NCBI GenBank assembly: GCA_963965975.1
Contig: OZ014420.1
Location: 3,436,001-3,500,000, forward strand
DNA: 64,000 bases
Source of the DNA: Xestospongia bergquistia
Lineage: Eukaryota; Porifera; Demospongiae; Haplosclerida; Petrosiidae
Reading direction: 5' to 3'
This document shows, piece by piece, positions 10,989 through 21,306 of the stretch. The translations under genes and the position numbers were made by a program. The first letter of the stretch is position 1. Every line of letters begins with the position of its first letter. The notes beneath the pieces are model-generated. The model was given only the letters and a program-made list of their open reading frames with translations. It searched no databases and had not been told where the DNA came from.

Positions 10989-12894
10989 GTAAGTGTTAAA
11001 GAGAATATGTTATATGACAGAGGCAGTGTAAGTAAAGATAAATTATAAATCCTTTTCCCTAAAGAAAACTATTGGTTGTTTTACTATCATAATAAGAGTT
11101 GCTGAATATACCTAATATGATTAATATTGGAAGGAGTGTACAAAGCTATTATCATATTATATTGATATAAGACTATACCTAACTCTATCACATTGGACTT
11201 ACCTAATCCTACCTAACAAGTATATAAAACAGGTGGTAGCACCAGTATAAAAGCAGTACAGTGTTTATAACTACCAAACTAGAAAGCTTTTAAGATATTC
11301 ATTTTTCATAGAAAGTTATGTTTGATTGAAATGAAGTGTCTGGTCTATTTTAAGTGCTTATCAATAAAAATAGTGATTTTCACAAACCTTTAAGGTAACC
11401 TCCACTAAAGACACCATTTTGTATATTGTATTAATTTGTTAATTGTTAGAAAATAGAGGGTTGTCAGTGTCCTCCAGTGAACTCTAATGTTTATCGATTG
11501 TGCATTTAAAGGAGAGGATAACTTTCCAATAATCTCAAATTTACTAGTAATAAAAGACAGATATATGTGTTACTAGAGAGGGTTTACTGTATTTGCCTAT
11601 CTGTTAGGTTAATTTTCAGTTACTTACTCATTGATTTTTGGTTCTACAATCCAAGTCCTTGTTTTTTCGAGATATTTTAAAAATACTCATATCTGTTGAT
11701 TTAAGGAACTTAGATATATTCTTAGCTTCTTGGGTAAATGCAATGGGAAATGTATGGACTTGATAATTTCAGTTGGCTGCTGTATATATTCTAGTTAAAC
11801 ATGTGAGAAGTGGAAAGTCATGAGTAGATCATTGAAGTAGCTGTTTTTATGTGTTTACTAGAACGTTTTAACCATTCAAAGAATAGTTGAGTGTTCATCT
11901 AACCATTTGATGAACATCTTAAGTATGCATCTTTAACTGATCCTCCTAATGGAAAGTATACCAATATCTCACCTGGATAAGTATGTATAGATGGAATCAC
12001 AAGTGTTACTATCTGCTGCTTCTAAAGTGAACAAGAGCATAGTCTTGACACCTATAAGAGCTTGGACTTTGCCAGACTTTGTCCAAAGGTTAAAAGCACT
12101 CTCATTGCAATTCCAAATACGTCTGAGGTCATCATCAAGACCTTGAAATGATATAATTGTAAGAAGTCAATTTAGCCTTTTTCCTTACATGTCAAAGCTT
12201 GACATGTAATTTTCCCAAATTGCATGTTTCTAATTGCATAATCATTTGCCATATCTGACGTCTGCTTGGTTGCAGTATAGTTTTATCTGTTTATGTTCAA
12301 CTAAACTTTTTATAAGTGGTTAATCCTCCCACTAGGATGGCTTTGGAACTTCTATCTAATTGTTTGTTAATTCAGTAATGGAGTAAGTATGATTTCACAA
12401 AATAGAGAGTGTACATACAACTTATTATACATAACAAAACACATTGTCACTGATAATTTTATAGTAGACCAAATCTTCAGTAGTAATCACTGTCCACACT
12501 CTACCCTAACTGTACATTATGACAAATATCTCTATCTTTCCTTTATCTAGAACTAATAATGCAAAAAATACATCATTTATCATATTCTTAGAGTATACCA
12601 AATTTCAAGCTTGAGTGTAGAATGTAGCACCAAAAATTGCCATTTGAATTCTATTAAATTCTTACCACCCACTTGAAAAGAACACTGAATAAATACGCAT
12701 GCATACCAATACAAACAAGTGCTAGCAAATAAATACAAACTGCAGAAGCAAAAAGGCTACACTATACAAAACAACAGGTTTAACACTAATCAAATGGCTA
12801 GTTGTCTTATGTTATGTAAATATGTATGGATATGATTATATAATAAAAATATGAAACAATACAAAATAGACAATAGACAATTAATAAAATGATG
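10989..12894. other. no gene recognised
   Basis: AT-rich sequence after the ankyrin exon donor. No coding exon, terminal repeat or RNA gene was recognised. The only structure noted is the short palindrome at 12184-12208. Confidence 0.5.
12184..12208. repeat. 11-bp inverted repeat with 3-nt loop
   Basis: TTACATGTCAA and TTGACATGTAA are perfect reverse complements separated by AGC. No promoter or transposon context was found for it. Confidence 0.7.
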
Positions 12895-12968
12895 TATAAT
12901 TACAGAACGGCTAAGACCACAAAGTGGTTGAATGCTATTCTGAGTTATAAGAAGAAGGTGAAGTCGAG

Positions 12969-13149
12969 CATATCAATGGTGGTGGTGTGTTTGGCCTAGT
13001 TTCCTAACTTCATATTATAGAATCAGAGTTAATTTGTAGTATAATGTATAATTTTTATTACGGTATTAGCCACGCCCTGTCACATGCGATAGGAGTGGTC
13101 AAAAAAGAGTATAAAAACCCAAGGTAATCTTAACACCTCGGCCTTTTTT
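12969..13149. repeat. DIRS inverted terminal repeat, left (3') copy
   Basis: About 180 bp, inverted relative to 18714-18893 at roughly 90% identity by eye. It starts catatcaatggtggtgg and ends cacctcggccttttt. It contains gagtataaaaaccc, a TATA-like box pointing into the element. Confidence 0.85.
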
Positions 13150-13285
13150 AAAACGACATGAGAATTATCATTGACCTCATTATTAGCAGTATTATTGAAA
13201 AAAAGAGATTAATCATTATAGTTGTTCCTTGTAATATGTAATATACCTATCTTATCACGTATCAATGGGGTGTGATGGGTGGGAG

Positions 13286-13401
13286 CCATTAATATGTTCG
13301 ACTTCACCTTCTTCATATAACTCAGAATAGCATTCAACCACTTTGTGGTCTTAGCCATTCTGTAATTATATTTTAGATGGCTCTGTCTCACATATCAATG
13401 G
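13286..13401. repeat. DIRS internal complementary region
   Basis: The first part (ttcgacttcaccttctt to cattctgtaattata) is the reverse complement of 12895-12980. The second part (ttatattttagatggctc to catatcaatgg) is the reverse complement of 18884-18918 with two or three mismatches. The two parts abut and share ttata, as expected for the internal copy of the circle junction used in DIRS replication. An open frame across it on the minus strand is incidental. Confidence 0.75.
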
Positions 13402-13437
13402 TGACTTTTGTAGCTCATGATTTGAGAGGATTGACCT

Positions 13438-13495
13438 GAATTGTGGATTGGTTTATAATAAAACTTGAATTGTGGATTGGTTTATAATAAAACTT
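13438..13495. repeat. 29-bp direct tandem repeat at the recombinase C-terminus
   Basis: The unit gaattgtggattggtttat plus aataaaactt occurs twice without a gap. Read on the minus strand, each unit contains the segment encoding the FYYKP-like end of the tyrosine recombinase. Confidence 0.9.
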
Positions 13496-14344
13496 TTGGA
13501 ATGTAGATTCTGCACTTCCAATCAGCCGCTTTAAGTATATCTTCTGTAGTTACCCCCACATCGCAGCCCTTGAGGTGGATGCACCTCTGATTGAGCGCAC
13601 TTTGAAGATTGAAGTGTCAATGCCTTCCTTCAGGAGGGTCTTTTTTAACCACCTGGCAATAGTTGTGGAGGTCACTGGACCATAAGGGTTCACGAAATAT
13701 ATGAATAACTGTGATTGGGTTCTAAACGTCTTGGTTTTTTATATGTACAGCTCTAGGGCCTGTACTGGGCATAAATCCAGGTTTTCCTCAAACCTAGGAA
13801 AAAAGAACTCCTTCATAGGCTTACCGTGCCTAGACTGCTTGGACAGTGAGATTGGAAGGAAGGCAAATCCCTCTGGAGATGACTTGTGGGCTGAAAAATC
13901 CAGTTTTGATAGATCTACTGATCTAGAAGGGCGAGATAATGCAAGAAGCATGACATTTTTTTAGTGTCACTGACTTAAGTGAGGAGTCTTGGTCTAGTTT
14001 CTCATTGGATAGGTAGGCTAGGACCATAGAGATATACCACATCATGGAATGGGGGGTCTACCATGAAAAATCCTCTTTAGAAGTCGGGTCACCATTGGGT
14101 GATGGCCAATGGCTGAGCGATAGGCATTTAATGAGCGGTACTGATAGCCTTCTGAGAACAGATGAGCCAAGAAGTTAACTATCTCTTCTATAAGTTCATG
14201 AATGCAATCACTACCCCATTCATTACACCAGCTGATCCACCGTTTGCATAACGAGTCATAGGATTGAGCTGACTTCGCTCTCCATGAGTTGAGGAGGAGT
14301 GTTGTAGCTTCCTCAGAAATTCCTTGATTGCTGTAGTGTTTCCT
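13466..14344 (-). pseudogene. DIRS tyrosine recombinase, degenerate
   Basis: Minus-strand translation gives the N-terminal SAM-like domain of DIRS recombinases (SNQGISEEATTLLLNSW, SYDSLCKRWISWCNEW, IVNFLAHLFSEGYQYRSLN, YRSAIGHHPMVTRLLK). The catalytic domain follows in pieces: LALSRPSRSVDLSKLDFS contains the first catalytic Arg, and GVTTEDILKAADW is the conserved helix before the active-site tyrosine. FYYKP is present but out of frame. The usual H-S-T-R box reads SALNQR, so the His is lost, and there are several stops and frame changes. It would join element ends during integration in a working copy. Confidence 0.75.
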
Positions 14345-15405
14345 GAGATAGGCCACATGGCTAGTTGTGGTGGAATTTCTGGGAAGGATCCTGCCTGCAC
14401 TTCCCACAGCAGATCTTCCTGAGGTTGGATTTTCCATGGGAAGTCTTGTAATAGGCTCAGAAGCAGGGGGTACCATGGTTGAGATGTCCATATGGGAGCC
14501 ACTAGTATCAGATTTGCTTCTTGTTGTTTTACCTTGGCCAGGACCCTTCCTACTAGGTTCCAAGGAGGGTTGGCAAAACCTCTTAGATTTCTCCAGTCCT
14601 GGAGGAATGCGTCTGTTGCTTCTGCCAGAGGGTCTGGTCTCCAGTTGAAGAACTGAGCCAGTTGATTTGTTAGCCGAGATGCAAATAGGTCCACCTCCAT
14701 AGGACTCATTGTCACCTGGGTTTTCCAGAATATTTTTGGGCTTAGCATCCAGTCTGATCGGTCTCTCATCACCCTTGACTCCAGATCGGCAATAACATTC
14801 TGCTTCCCTGGTAGGTGTTGTACTGATAGAATAATATTCTTCTCCAGGCACCACATCTACAGGTCTCTTGCTAAGGTGGTTGCTTGGAGTGATACTGTCC
14901 CACCCAGGTTGTTGATATATGCTACTGCAGTCATGTTGCCCAGGTACAACAAGACATGTTTTTTTGCCTGACGTTTGAGGAATGTTTTTACTGCTAGTGT
15001 AGCCGCTAGTAGTTCTAGGCAGTTTATGTGCCATATCCTCTCGGATGGGGACCAAGGGCCCCCCCGTTCTGACATGTTGTGAGGTCTTTCAGAGTATGAA
15101 TGCCCTCCATCTTGGAGTGCTGAGGAGGGATCAACTCGTTGAGTTTCTTCAGGTTGATGACTGATCTTGTCCCCCCATCCTTCTTGGGGACAAGGAATAG
15201 GTTTGAGTAGAAACCTTCTTGACTCTCTAGAGGGTGTATTTCCTTGATTGCCTCTTTGGAGAGCATGGACTCCACCTCCAGGTCTATTAGCTTCTGCTCG
15301 TTTGAGGAAAGACTGGAGTTGTTTGGGGCCTGCTTTGGAATGGTTCCCTGAGGAATTCTATTTGGAACCCTGTAATTGTTTGCAATACTGTCATATCCTG
15401 CCTTC
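14345..15405 (-). pseudogene. DIRS reverse transcriptase/RNase H, internally deleted
   Basis: From 15405 downward: an RT N-terminal linker, then SKEAIKEIHPLESQEGFYSN, LFLVPKKDGGTRSVINLKK and MEGIHTLKDLT, the first RT motifs. At about 15070 the frame jumps to GGPWSPSERIWHINCLELLA, the RNase H domain, so the RT palm with its YxDD box is deleted. RNase H continues with LLYLGNMTAVAYINNLGG, where the usual catalytic Asp before NMTAV is Gly. The connecting domain VDLFASRLTNQLAQFFNWRP and ADLESRVMRDRSDW follow in another frame. It cannot reverse-transcribe. Confidence 0.8.
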
Positions 15406-15598
15406 GTAACTTATAAATATTCATAACATATTTTGTATTTAAGCCTTTGTTTTTGCATTTTCAGTCAGTTAGTGAGTGAGTTTTGTTAGCCCCATTTTTG
15501 TACAATTCTTATACTGTTTCTTGAGTCATTTGTGTTGTCATTTAATGTTATTCAGTAGTTCTTTGTGAACTGTGATTGCGTGCGTCTCGGTTATTTCA
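15406..15598 (+). repeat. gypsy 5' LTR (start uncertain)
   Basis: The right border is fixed by the terminal CA at 15598 followed by the primer-binding site. The left border is where recognisable DIRS RT sequence stops. No second LTR is available to confirm the length of about 193 bp. Confidence 0.6.
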
Positions 15599-15643
15599 TT
15601 TGGTGACGAGGGTCAAAGAGTTGAAGACACATTTACTTACCAG

Positions 15644-16440
15644 ATGGCTCATGGGAAACTTTCCACCTTCGACCAGCACAGCGAATCGTGGACTTCATAT
15701 TCTGAAAGATTGGGATACTACTTTACGGCTAACGATATTACAGATGAAACAAAAAAGAAATCAATTCTGCTGTCATGCAGCGGAGCAGCTGTCTATGATT
15801 TATTGAAAAATCTTCTGCAACCTACCTGTCCGAATGATAAATCTTACGATGAACTAGTCAAAGTCCTGTCCGACTACTTCAATCCTAAACCAATCACTAT
15901 TGTGCAGCGTTATAAATTCAATATTTGTGTTAGAGAGTCAGGAGAATCTGTTGCAAGTTACGTGGCTGCTTTAAAATCACTAGCCGAATATTGCGATTAT
16001 GGTCCTAAGTTAGACGAAATGGTACGAGACCGTATTGTATGTGGTATTAATAACTCAAGAATACAAAGTCGGTTACTACAAGAAAGGAACCTAACTTATC
16101 AAAATGCGCTGGACACAGCTCAGGCTATGGAATTAGCTGCCAAGGATATCGCAGATATGCAAAAGACTTAGGACCATAATCGCAATATTCGGCTAGTGAT
16201 TTTAAAGCAGCCACGTAACTTGCAACAGAATCTCTTCAACCATGGTACCTCATCAACCAGTTCATCAGCTAAATCCGCCTAAAGAGAGGAAATAAAGAAC
16301 AGTTCCAACAACCATTGAGTGCTATAGATGTGGAGGGAATCATTATGCAACGAAATGCAAATTCATCAATGCAGATTGTAGATCATGTGGCAAGAAAGGT
16401 CATCTAGCAAGAGTTTGCAGAGCTCGCTCCAAATCATCAA
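15644..16440 (+). pseudogene. gypsy gag with zinc-knuckle NC, disrupted by an inverted insert
   Basis: The start is taken at the ATG of 15644 (MAHGKLSTFDQHSESWTSYS). The capsid-like region includes AVYDLLKNLLQPTCP, YDELVKVLSDYFNPKP, YKFNICVRESGESVASYVAA and DYGPKLDEMVRDRIVCGIN. The frame closes at 16171 because a 69-bp inverted copy of the gag's own sequence has been inserted at 16166-16234. NC then appears at about 16318-16430 as CYRCGGNHYATKC and CRSCGKKGHLARVC, two CCHC knuckles. Gag would form the retroelement particle and NC would bind its RNA. The insert separates the two. Confidence 0.8.
16166..16234 (-). repeat. inverted copy of gag segment 15942-16010
   Basis: 69 bp here are the reverse complement of the coding strand at 15942-16010 (acttaggaccataatcgc to cttgcaacaga), followed by divergence. 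No mobile-element end accompanies it, which suggests a template-switch error during reverse transcription. Confidence 0.9.
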
Positions 16441-16559
16441 AGTCTGCCACAACCACATCAACTGCTAGAGGTCAGCCAACACACACTTTAGAACATTCTA
16501 AAACCAAACTAGACCAGTCCCCTTTTGCCTCAAACCAGACTAATCTACCCAATAATGCC

Positions 16560-18489
16560 TACCTAATGTTTACTTTTCATGGGGAGGGCAAACCCATTGT
16601 GGTTACTGTAAAAATCAATGGGTCAGAGTTGCCAATGGAGGTGGACACTGGAGCCTCCCTTTCCATTATTAGTGAAAGTACCTACCTTTCATTAATTGCT
16701 CCCCCAGAGCTTAAATCAACTGATCTCACTTTACACACATACACAGGTGAGAGTATTGTAGTGTTAGGTTCATTAGAGGTAGATGTTTCATATGAAGATA
16801 ACATGTTTACATTGCCTTTACTTGTTGTTCAAGGCAGTGGTCCGAGTTTATTAGGACGTAATTGGTTAGAGCAGATTAAACTAAATTGGACCAAAATTCA
16901 TGTCGTATCACCCAAGATATCATTGAACAATTTATTAGAGAAATATGCACCCCTTTTTAAACCTGAGTTAGGATGTTTAAATACTTCCACTGCTAAATTA
17001 TTCGTAGACCCACAAGTGAAACCACGATTTTTCAAACCTTGCCCAGTCCCATATTTACTTAGAGAAAAAGTCGAAAAAGAAATTCAACGCCTTCAAGCAC
17101 TAAATATTGTGATACGCATGACTAAGGTCCAGTTACCTCTTCAGAATGGGCAACCCCTATTGTTCCTATCCTTAAAACAGACAGAACATTATGATTATGT
17201 GGTGACTACAAAGTTACAGTGAACAAAGCCCTACAACCAGATTCATATCCACTACCTAGGGTGGAAGACCTTTTTGCAGCTCTCACAGGAGGAGTTGTTT
17301 TCTCAAAACTAGACCTTAGTCATGCGTATCAGCAAATTCAGGTACATGAAGACTCCAAGAAATTTACGACCATTTCAAATCAACACGGATTATTTCAGTA
17401 GATTGCCTTTTGGAATTAAAACAGCACCTGCATTATTTCAAACAACCATGGAAACTCTTCTCAGAGACTTACCATACGTTTGTGTTTACATCGACGATAT
17501 TCTTGTCACTGGCACAGATGAACAAAATCACCTAAATAACCTTGAACTTGTTTTACAAAGATTGGAATCAGCTGGGTTGACACTAAAGAAGTCAAAATGT
17601 ATTTTCACAGCAACATCCGTTGAATATCTAGGACATGTAATTGACAAAAATGGGTTACACCCATCTCCTTCGAAAGTACAAGCAATAAAGCAAGCTCCAC
17701 AACCTACTAATGTTACTGAATTAAAATCTTTTCTTGGTTTAGTGAATTATTACCACAAGTTCCTCCCTAACCTGTATACGTCACTGGCCCCATTACATTC
17801 ATTGCTACGTAAGAATAGTCGTTGGAATTGGTCTACTGAACATTCAGAAGCATTTACAAAGGTAAAAAGTTTATTACAATCCTCTTCCCTTTTAGTTCAC
17901 TATGATGACAAGAAACCGTTACTGCTGGCTTGTGATGCTTCTCCGTACGGCATTGGTGCTGTACTCTCTCATCGTATGAATGATGGTAGTGACAAACCGA
18001 ATAACTTTCATTTCTCGCACTTTAGCTCCTGCTGAAAAGAATTATTCACAATTACAAAAAGAAGCCTTAGCAATAGTTTTTGCAGTCAAGAGATTGCACC
18101 ACTACCTCTATGGTCGTCACTTCACCATATACTCAGATCATCAACCATTGAAATACATACTGAATGAATCTAAACCAATAGCAGTCATGTCATCATCAAG
18201 AGTCCAGCGCTGGGCATTAACATTATCAGCTTATGATTACAGTATCCATTACAAACCAGGAACACAGATGAGTAACGCTGATGCTCTCAGCAGATTACCA
18301 CTCTCAAGCACTATTGATTATGTACCTACACCAGGAAATTTACTTCTTCTATTTAGTCAGTTATCAGAACGAATCATATCAGTTGAACATATCAAGCTAT
18401 GGACAGAGAAAGATCCAGTGTTATCTAGAGTTAGAAAATTGATTCAAAGTGATGGTGAAATTCCTGAAACTGAGAGTTCGTCCACGTGA
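16560..18489 (+). pseudogene. gypsy protease-RT-RNase H polyprotein, frameshifted
   Basis: The protease has the active-site motif MEVDTGASLSIISES, then PSLLGRNWLEQIKL. RT begins after KLFVDPQVKPRFFK. A shift at about 17219 leads to PLPRVEDLFAALTG and FSKLDLSHAYQQIQ, with a stop and another shift at 17399. RT continues RLPFGIKTAPALFQ with the catalytic YIDDILVTG, KSKCIFTATSVEYLGHVID and ELKSFLGLVNYYHKFLPNL. RNase H reads LLACDASPYGIGAVLSHRM, with a further shift near 18000, then FTIYSDHQPLKY and SNADALSRLP. It ends in the linker before integrase (DPVLSRVRKLIQSDG). At least three frameshifts make it inactive. Confidence 0.85.
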
Positions 18490-18611
18490 GCAGAGACTGC
18501 GTTCAGGAAGGATGTGAAATTTTGCTCCATCCTCTGGATGGCAGCAAGGATATTACTCTGGTTGGCGCTCTGTCCGCCAGTGGCATCTGAGGTTGTTGGA
18601 GTTAAAGACAT
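18475..18611 (-). pseudogene. DIRS first ORF (gag-like), N-terminal stub
   Basis: Just inside the 5' inverted terminal repeat, an ATG at 18611 opens a polar peptide (MSLTPTTSDATGGQSANQSN, ILAAIQRMEQNFTSFLNAV, SAHVDELS) of about 47 residues, with a helical stretch typical of the start of DIRS first ORFs. It ends abruptly at about 18475, where sequence becomes the antisense of gypsy pol. The rest of this ORF and the start of RT are missing. Assignment rests on position behind the terminal repeat and strand agreement. Confidence 0.55.
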
Positions 18612-18713
18612 AGTCACAAAAGAAGGTAAACTGATTAGTAAATCGAAGTTAGCAACAACACAAAGATATAGACTTCAAGAGTCCTTACTCAAACGCTTCC
18701 ACAATGGAGTTAG

Positions 18714-18893
18714 AAAAAGGCCGAGGTGTTAAGATTACCTTGGGTTTTTATACTCTTATCTGACCACTCCTAATGCACGTGACAGGGTGTGGCTAATACC
18801 GTAATAAAAGTTATACATTATACTACAAATTAACTCGGATTCTATAATATGAAGTTAGGAAACTAGGCCAAACACACCACCGCCATTGATATG
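18714..18893. repeat. DIRS inverted terminal repeat, right (5') copy
   Basis: Inverted partner of 12969-13149. Its TATA-like box (gggtttttatactc on the plus strand) drives leftward, toward the gag-like ATG at 18611, as expected for the 5' promoter. Confidence 0.85.
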
Positions 18894-18918
18894 TGTGACT
18901 GAGCCTTCTGAAATATAA

Positions 18919-20844
18919 CCTGCAATACCATGTGTATACTTATTGTCTGAACAAGGCCATCTACCTATTGAGCTTGATCTTCAGAAGCTGATCTAACCTC
19001 TACAATAACCACCATTGTTTAGTCTTCCATCCTAGAAAACGAAGAGCAAATTTTTTTTAATCCCACCGTACAACATAGTTGCTGAGAGCATCAACAGGAA
19101 AGAAGAGCTAAGGTGTGTTTCTAGTGAATATATCTGCTCAAACCAGAAAGGATCTGTTTTAGATGCCTTAAAGCATAATCTGAACATAGAATATCTTAAA
19201 TTAATATCAATTGGTAAGTCAGTGAGACAAAAGTAGGACAAAGAATCAAAAGCGGTGGAGTTCAATTTGAATTCCTTATTCTCAAGAACCCAATGCAACA
19301 TGCTGTCCACTTTTTATACTTTGAGTGTGAGGAGTTGCTGGATAATCTATTGCTTGACCCTCTACTTGGCTAAATAGGACAATTACAAACATAGCATATT
19401 ATGAGTTAATGGGAGACAAGTAGATTATTACTAAAACAAACCATCTAAATCTTTTGGGCTAACTTAGAAGATCATCAGAGAGTAGATTCAACTAAATCTT
19501 ATGTCCGAAACTGGACAAAAGGAGTTTCCAATTCTGATCTAGTCTCTGCACTCAAGTCTTTGATGACAGATGAAGTAACTTGACTAAGTTGACTTGTGTT
19601 GCCACTATGACATCCTGAAAGGAGGGTATAAATCCAAATGATCCTTATATACTTGAAAGAATGTTGATGATGCCTTGTATGTGGAAAGCCCTGTAGTTAA
19701 ATCCAAGCTATGCTAGTATAAAGTGAACACTCACCAGATGGATGAATATACATGCTTCTGTGTTAGAGTACACTGCAGCTATATAGCTTGTCTCTGTGTT
19801 ACACTGAAATAACACAATTAGTCTCTCCAATTCACTTCACAATTTAGTTGCTGCCATAAGGATTGCCATTTTCCTTTTTCATAGCTATGACAGCTGCTGA
19901 GCAAATTTCTGACCACTTTTCTTAGTACCAGAGTATTCCATGCGCCTCCATAACCTAGGTTCCCTGACAATTCAGACTGAACTGTCTCACATTCGGGGTG
20001 AGGTAACCCGGCATGATAACTTGGCAATACCATCCCCCCTTGCTATAAAAAGGAGCACCACATTAGATCTACCCTAAAATCCATTTTGAGATATATCTTA
20101 TAGTGTAATTCTTACAACTGTAGACAAATTAATATGTGTCTCCAAATAGAGCAAACAGGCTTGATAATTCATGCAGACATGTTGCAACTATACAATAAAG
20201 GCCAGTGGTCAGTATTAGATAATCATCAAGGTGACGAATAACTTATTACATCCCCTGCCATGCATAGCTCATAGCAGCATGTCTGCCACTGCTTTGAACT
20301 ATTTTATTCAATTTCACAAAACAGCTGCTCCAACTGAACTTACCCAATCATTCATATATATGTGGTAACTTCTAATCATTGACTCTATTATGAAGTAAAT
20401 AATCATTCTCCAGCTGCTTCTACCTCCATATACATATGTCATAAGTGGTGGGCAATATCATAAAAAAATGAAATACAAAAGAAAATCACCGAAATTTCTG
20501 TCAATATTACTTCCTAAACAGATGTAAAAATTATAAACAACAAAAATTATTGTGAATACTATATTTCTATATTTCATGATTATTAATATTATGCCAATAA
20601 TGACTTTCTCCGAGTCATTAGTCTCCTCTGAAACATGACATGACAAGCTAGGAATATTCTTACTGCCTTAATAAACTGTTAATAGTTTGTTGTCTTCTCA
20701 GGTCTCTTGCAAGGTTTGAGAAGGTTAAATCTTGTACTTATTTGATGTTTTAAGACTAGTTCATATAATGGTACCACCTTTGTGCTATTTTGAATACTAC
20801 AATATTACATGAGAAATGTACTGAGCTGGAATATTAGAGAGGTC
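18919..20844. other. no gene recognised
   Basis: Sequence between the DIRS terminus and the gypsy integrase fragment. Two minus-strand open frames (19032-19310 and 19818-20033) have no recognisable motif and neighbour many stops. They could be old degenerate retroelement sequence, but nothing supports that firmly. Confidence 0.4.
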
Positions 20845-21170
20845 TTCACCTTAGTGTGCTGCTAGAGATTGATTTAAATGTCTGTAAAAACCTTTTCTTC
20901 AACCTGTTCAATGATGGATGGCTTGGTGCACTTTTATGTTTAACACCATTTCTACTAAGAAAAGTACAAAATTCTTCTGAAGCAAACTGTTACCTTTGTC
21001 TGAAACTACTTGATGTGGAAGTCCATATCTGGCAAATAACATTCTTAATTAAAAGATGGTCTTTTTTGCTCTGATACTTGACATTATATGAGTTCAAAGC
21101 ACGTGGAGTGTACATCAACCATAACCAAAAAATTGGTATTAAGGAAAAATCCAGCATTATCAATATGAAT
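20845..21170 (-). pseudogene. gypsy integrase fragment (older element)
   Basis: Minus-strand reading from 21170: IHIDNAGFFLNTNFLVMVD (first Asp), then in a shifted frame the equivalent of the YGLPHQVVSDKG segment (second Asp) and a region matching integrase up to the glutamate. Several stops and frame changes are present. It begins exactly where the LTR of the neighbouring gypsy element ends (TTATCACA at 21172), so the younger element was inserted into this older integrase gene. The other half is not present because the younger element is itself truncated. Confidence 0.65.
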
Positions 21171-21171
21171 C

Positions 21172-21306
21172 TGTGATAACTTCGGTTATAACTTTTATTA
21201 TTCTGAACAAAACAATGACTCGACTTACATAAATAGAGAAACACATTACATCATTACAAAATACATTACATCACTAAATAAACAATGCATGTATAGAGTT
21301 ACTACA
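21172..21306 (-). repeat. gypsy 3' LTR (135 bp) and polypurine tract
   Basis: On the minus strand the LTR starts TGTAGTAACTC at 21306, directly after the polypurine tract AAAGGTGGAGGAA (21319-21307), and ends TTATCACA at 21172, giving the TG...CA ends of an LTR. It contains an AATAATAAAA stretch that could serve as polyadenylation signal. The pol reading frame runs through the polypurine tract into the LTR's first bases. Confidence 0.75.

Larger units (their letters stand above)
15406..18474 (+). mobile_element. Ty3/gypsy retrotransposon nested in the DIRS element, 3' half lost
   Basis: The plus-strand order is LTR (about 15406-15598, ending in CA), a primer-binding region beginning TGGTGACGAGG at 15601, gag, a zinc-knuckle NC, protease, RT and RNase H. 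The integrase and the 3' LTR are absent: the sequence passes from a post-RNase H linker straight into the antisense of the DIRS gag-like ORF at about 18474. One deletion that removed both the gypsy 3' part and adjacent DIRS sequence explains this best. The LTR contains tataaatat and tatttaag as possible promoter boxes. Confidence 0.8.
12895..18918 (-). mobile_element. DIRS-type tyrosine-recombinase retrotransposon, invaded by gypsy
   Basis: The coding strand is minus, so the 5' end is at 18918. Three structural parts support DIRS. Inverted terminal repeats lie at 18714-18893 and 12969-13149. An internal complementary region at 13286-13401 joins the reverse complement of the left outer edge to that of the right outer edge. 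The genes run in the order gag-like start, RT/RNase H, tyrosine recombinase. The termini are placed where the internal complementary region stops matching the flanks (tataattacagaa on the left, gaaatataa on the right). There is no target-site duplication, as is usual for DIRS. A gypsy element occupies 15406-18474 and the middle of the DIRS coding region is missing, so this copy is dead. Confidence 0.8.

Noticed and set aside
13209..13391. 60-codon minus-strand ORF
   Set aside because: It coincides with the DIRS internal complementary region, which is structural rather than coding.
12969..18893. Inverted repeats as the ends of a large DNA transposon
   Set aside because: The internal complementary region and the RT plus tyrosine recombinase content identify a DIRS element instead.
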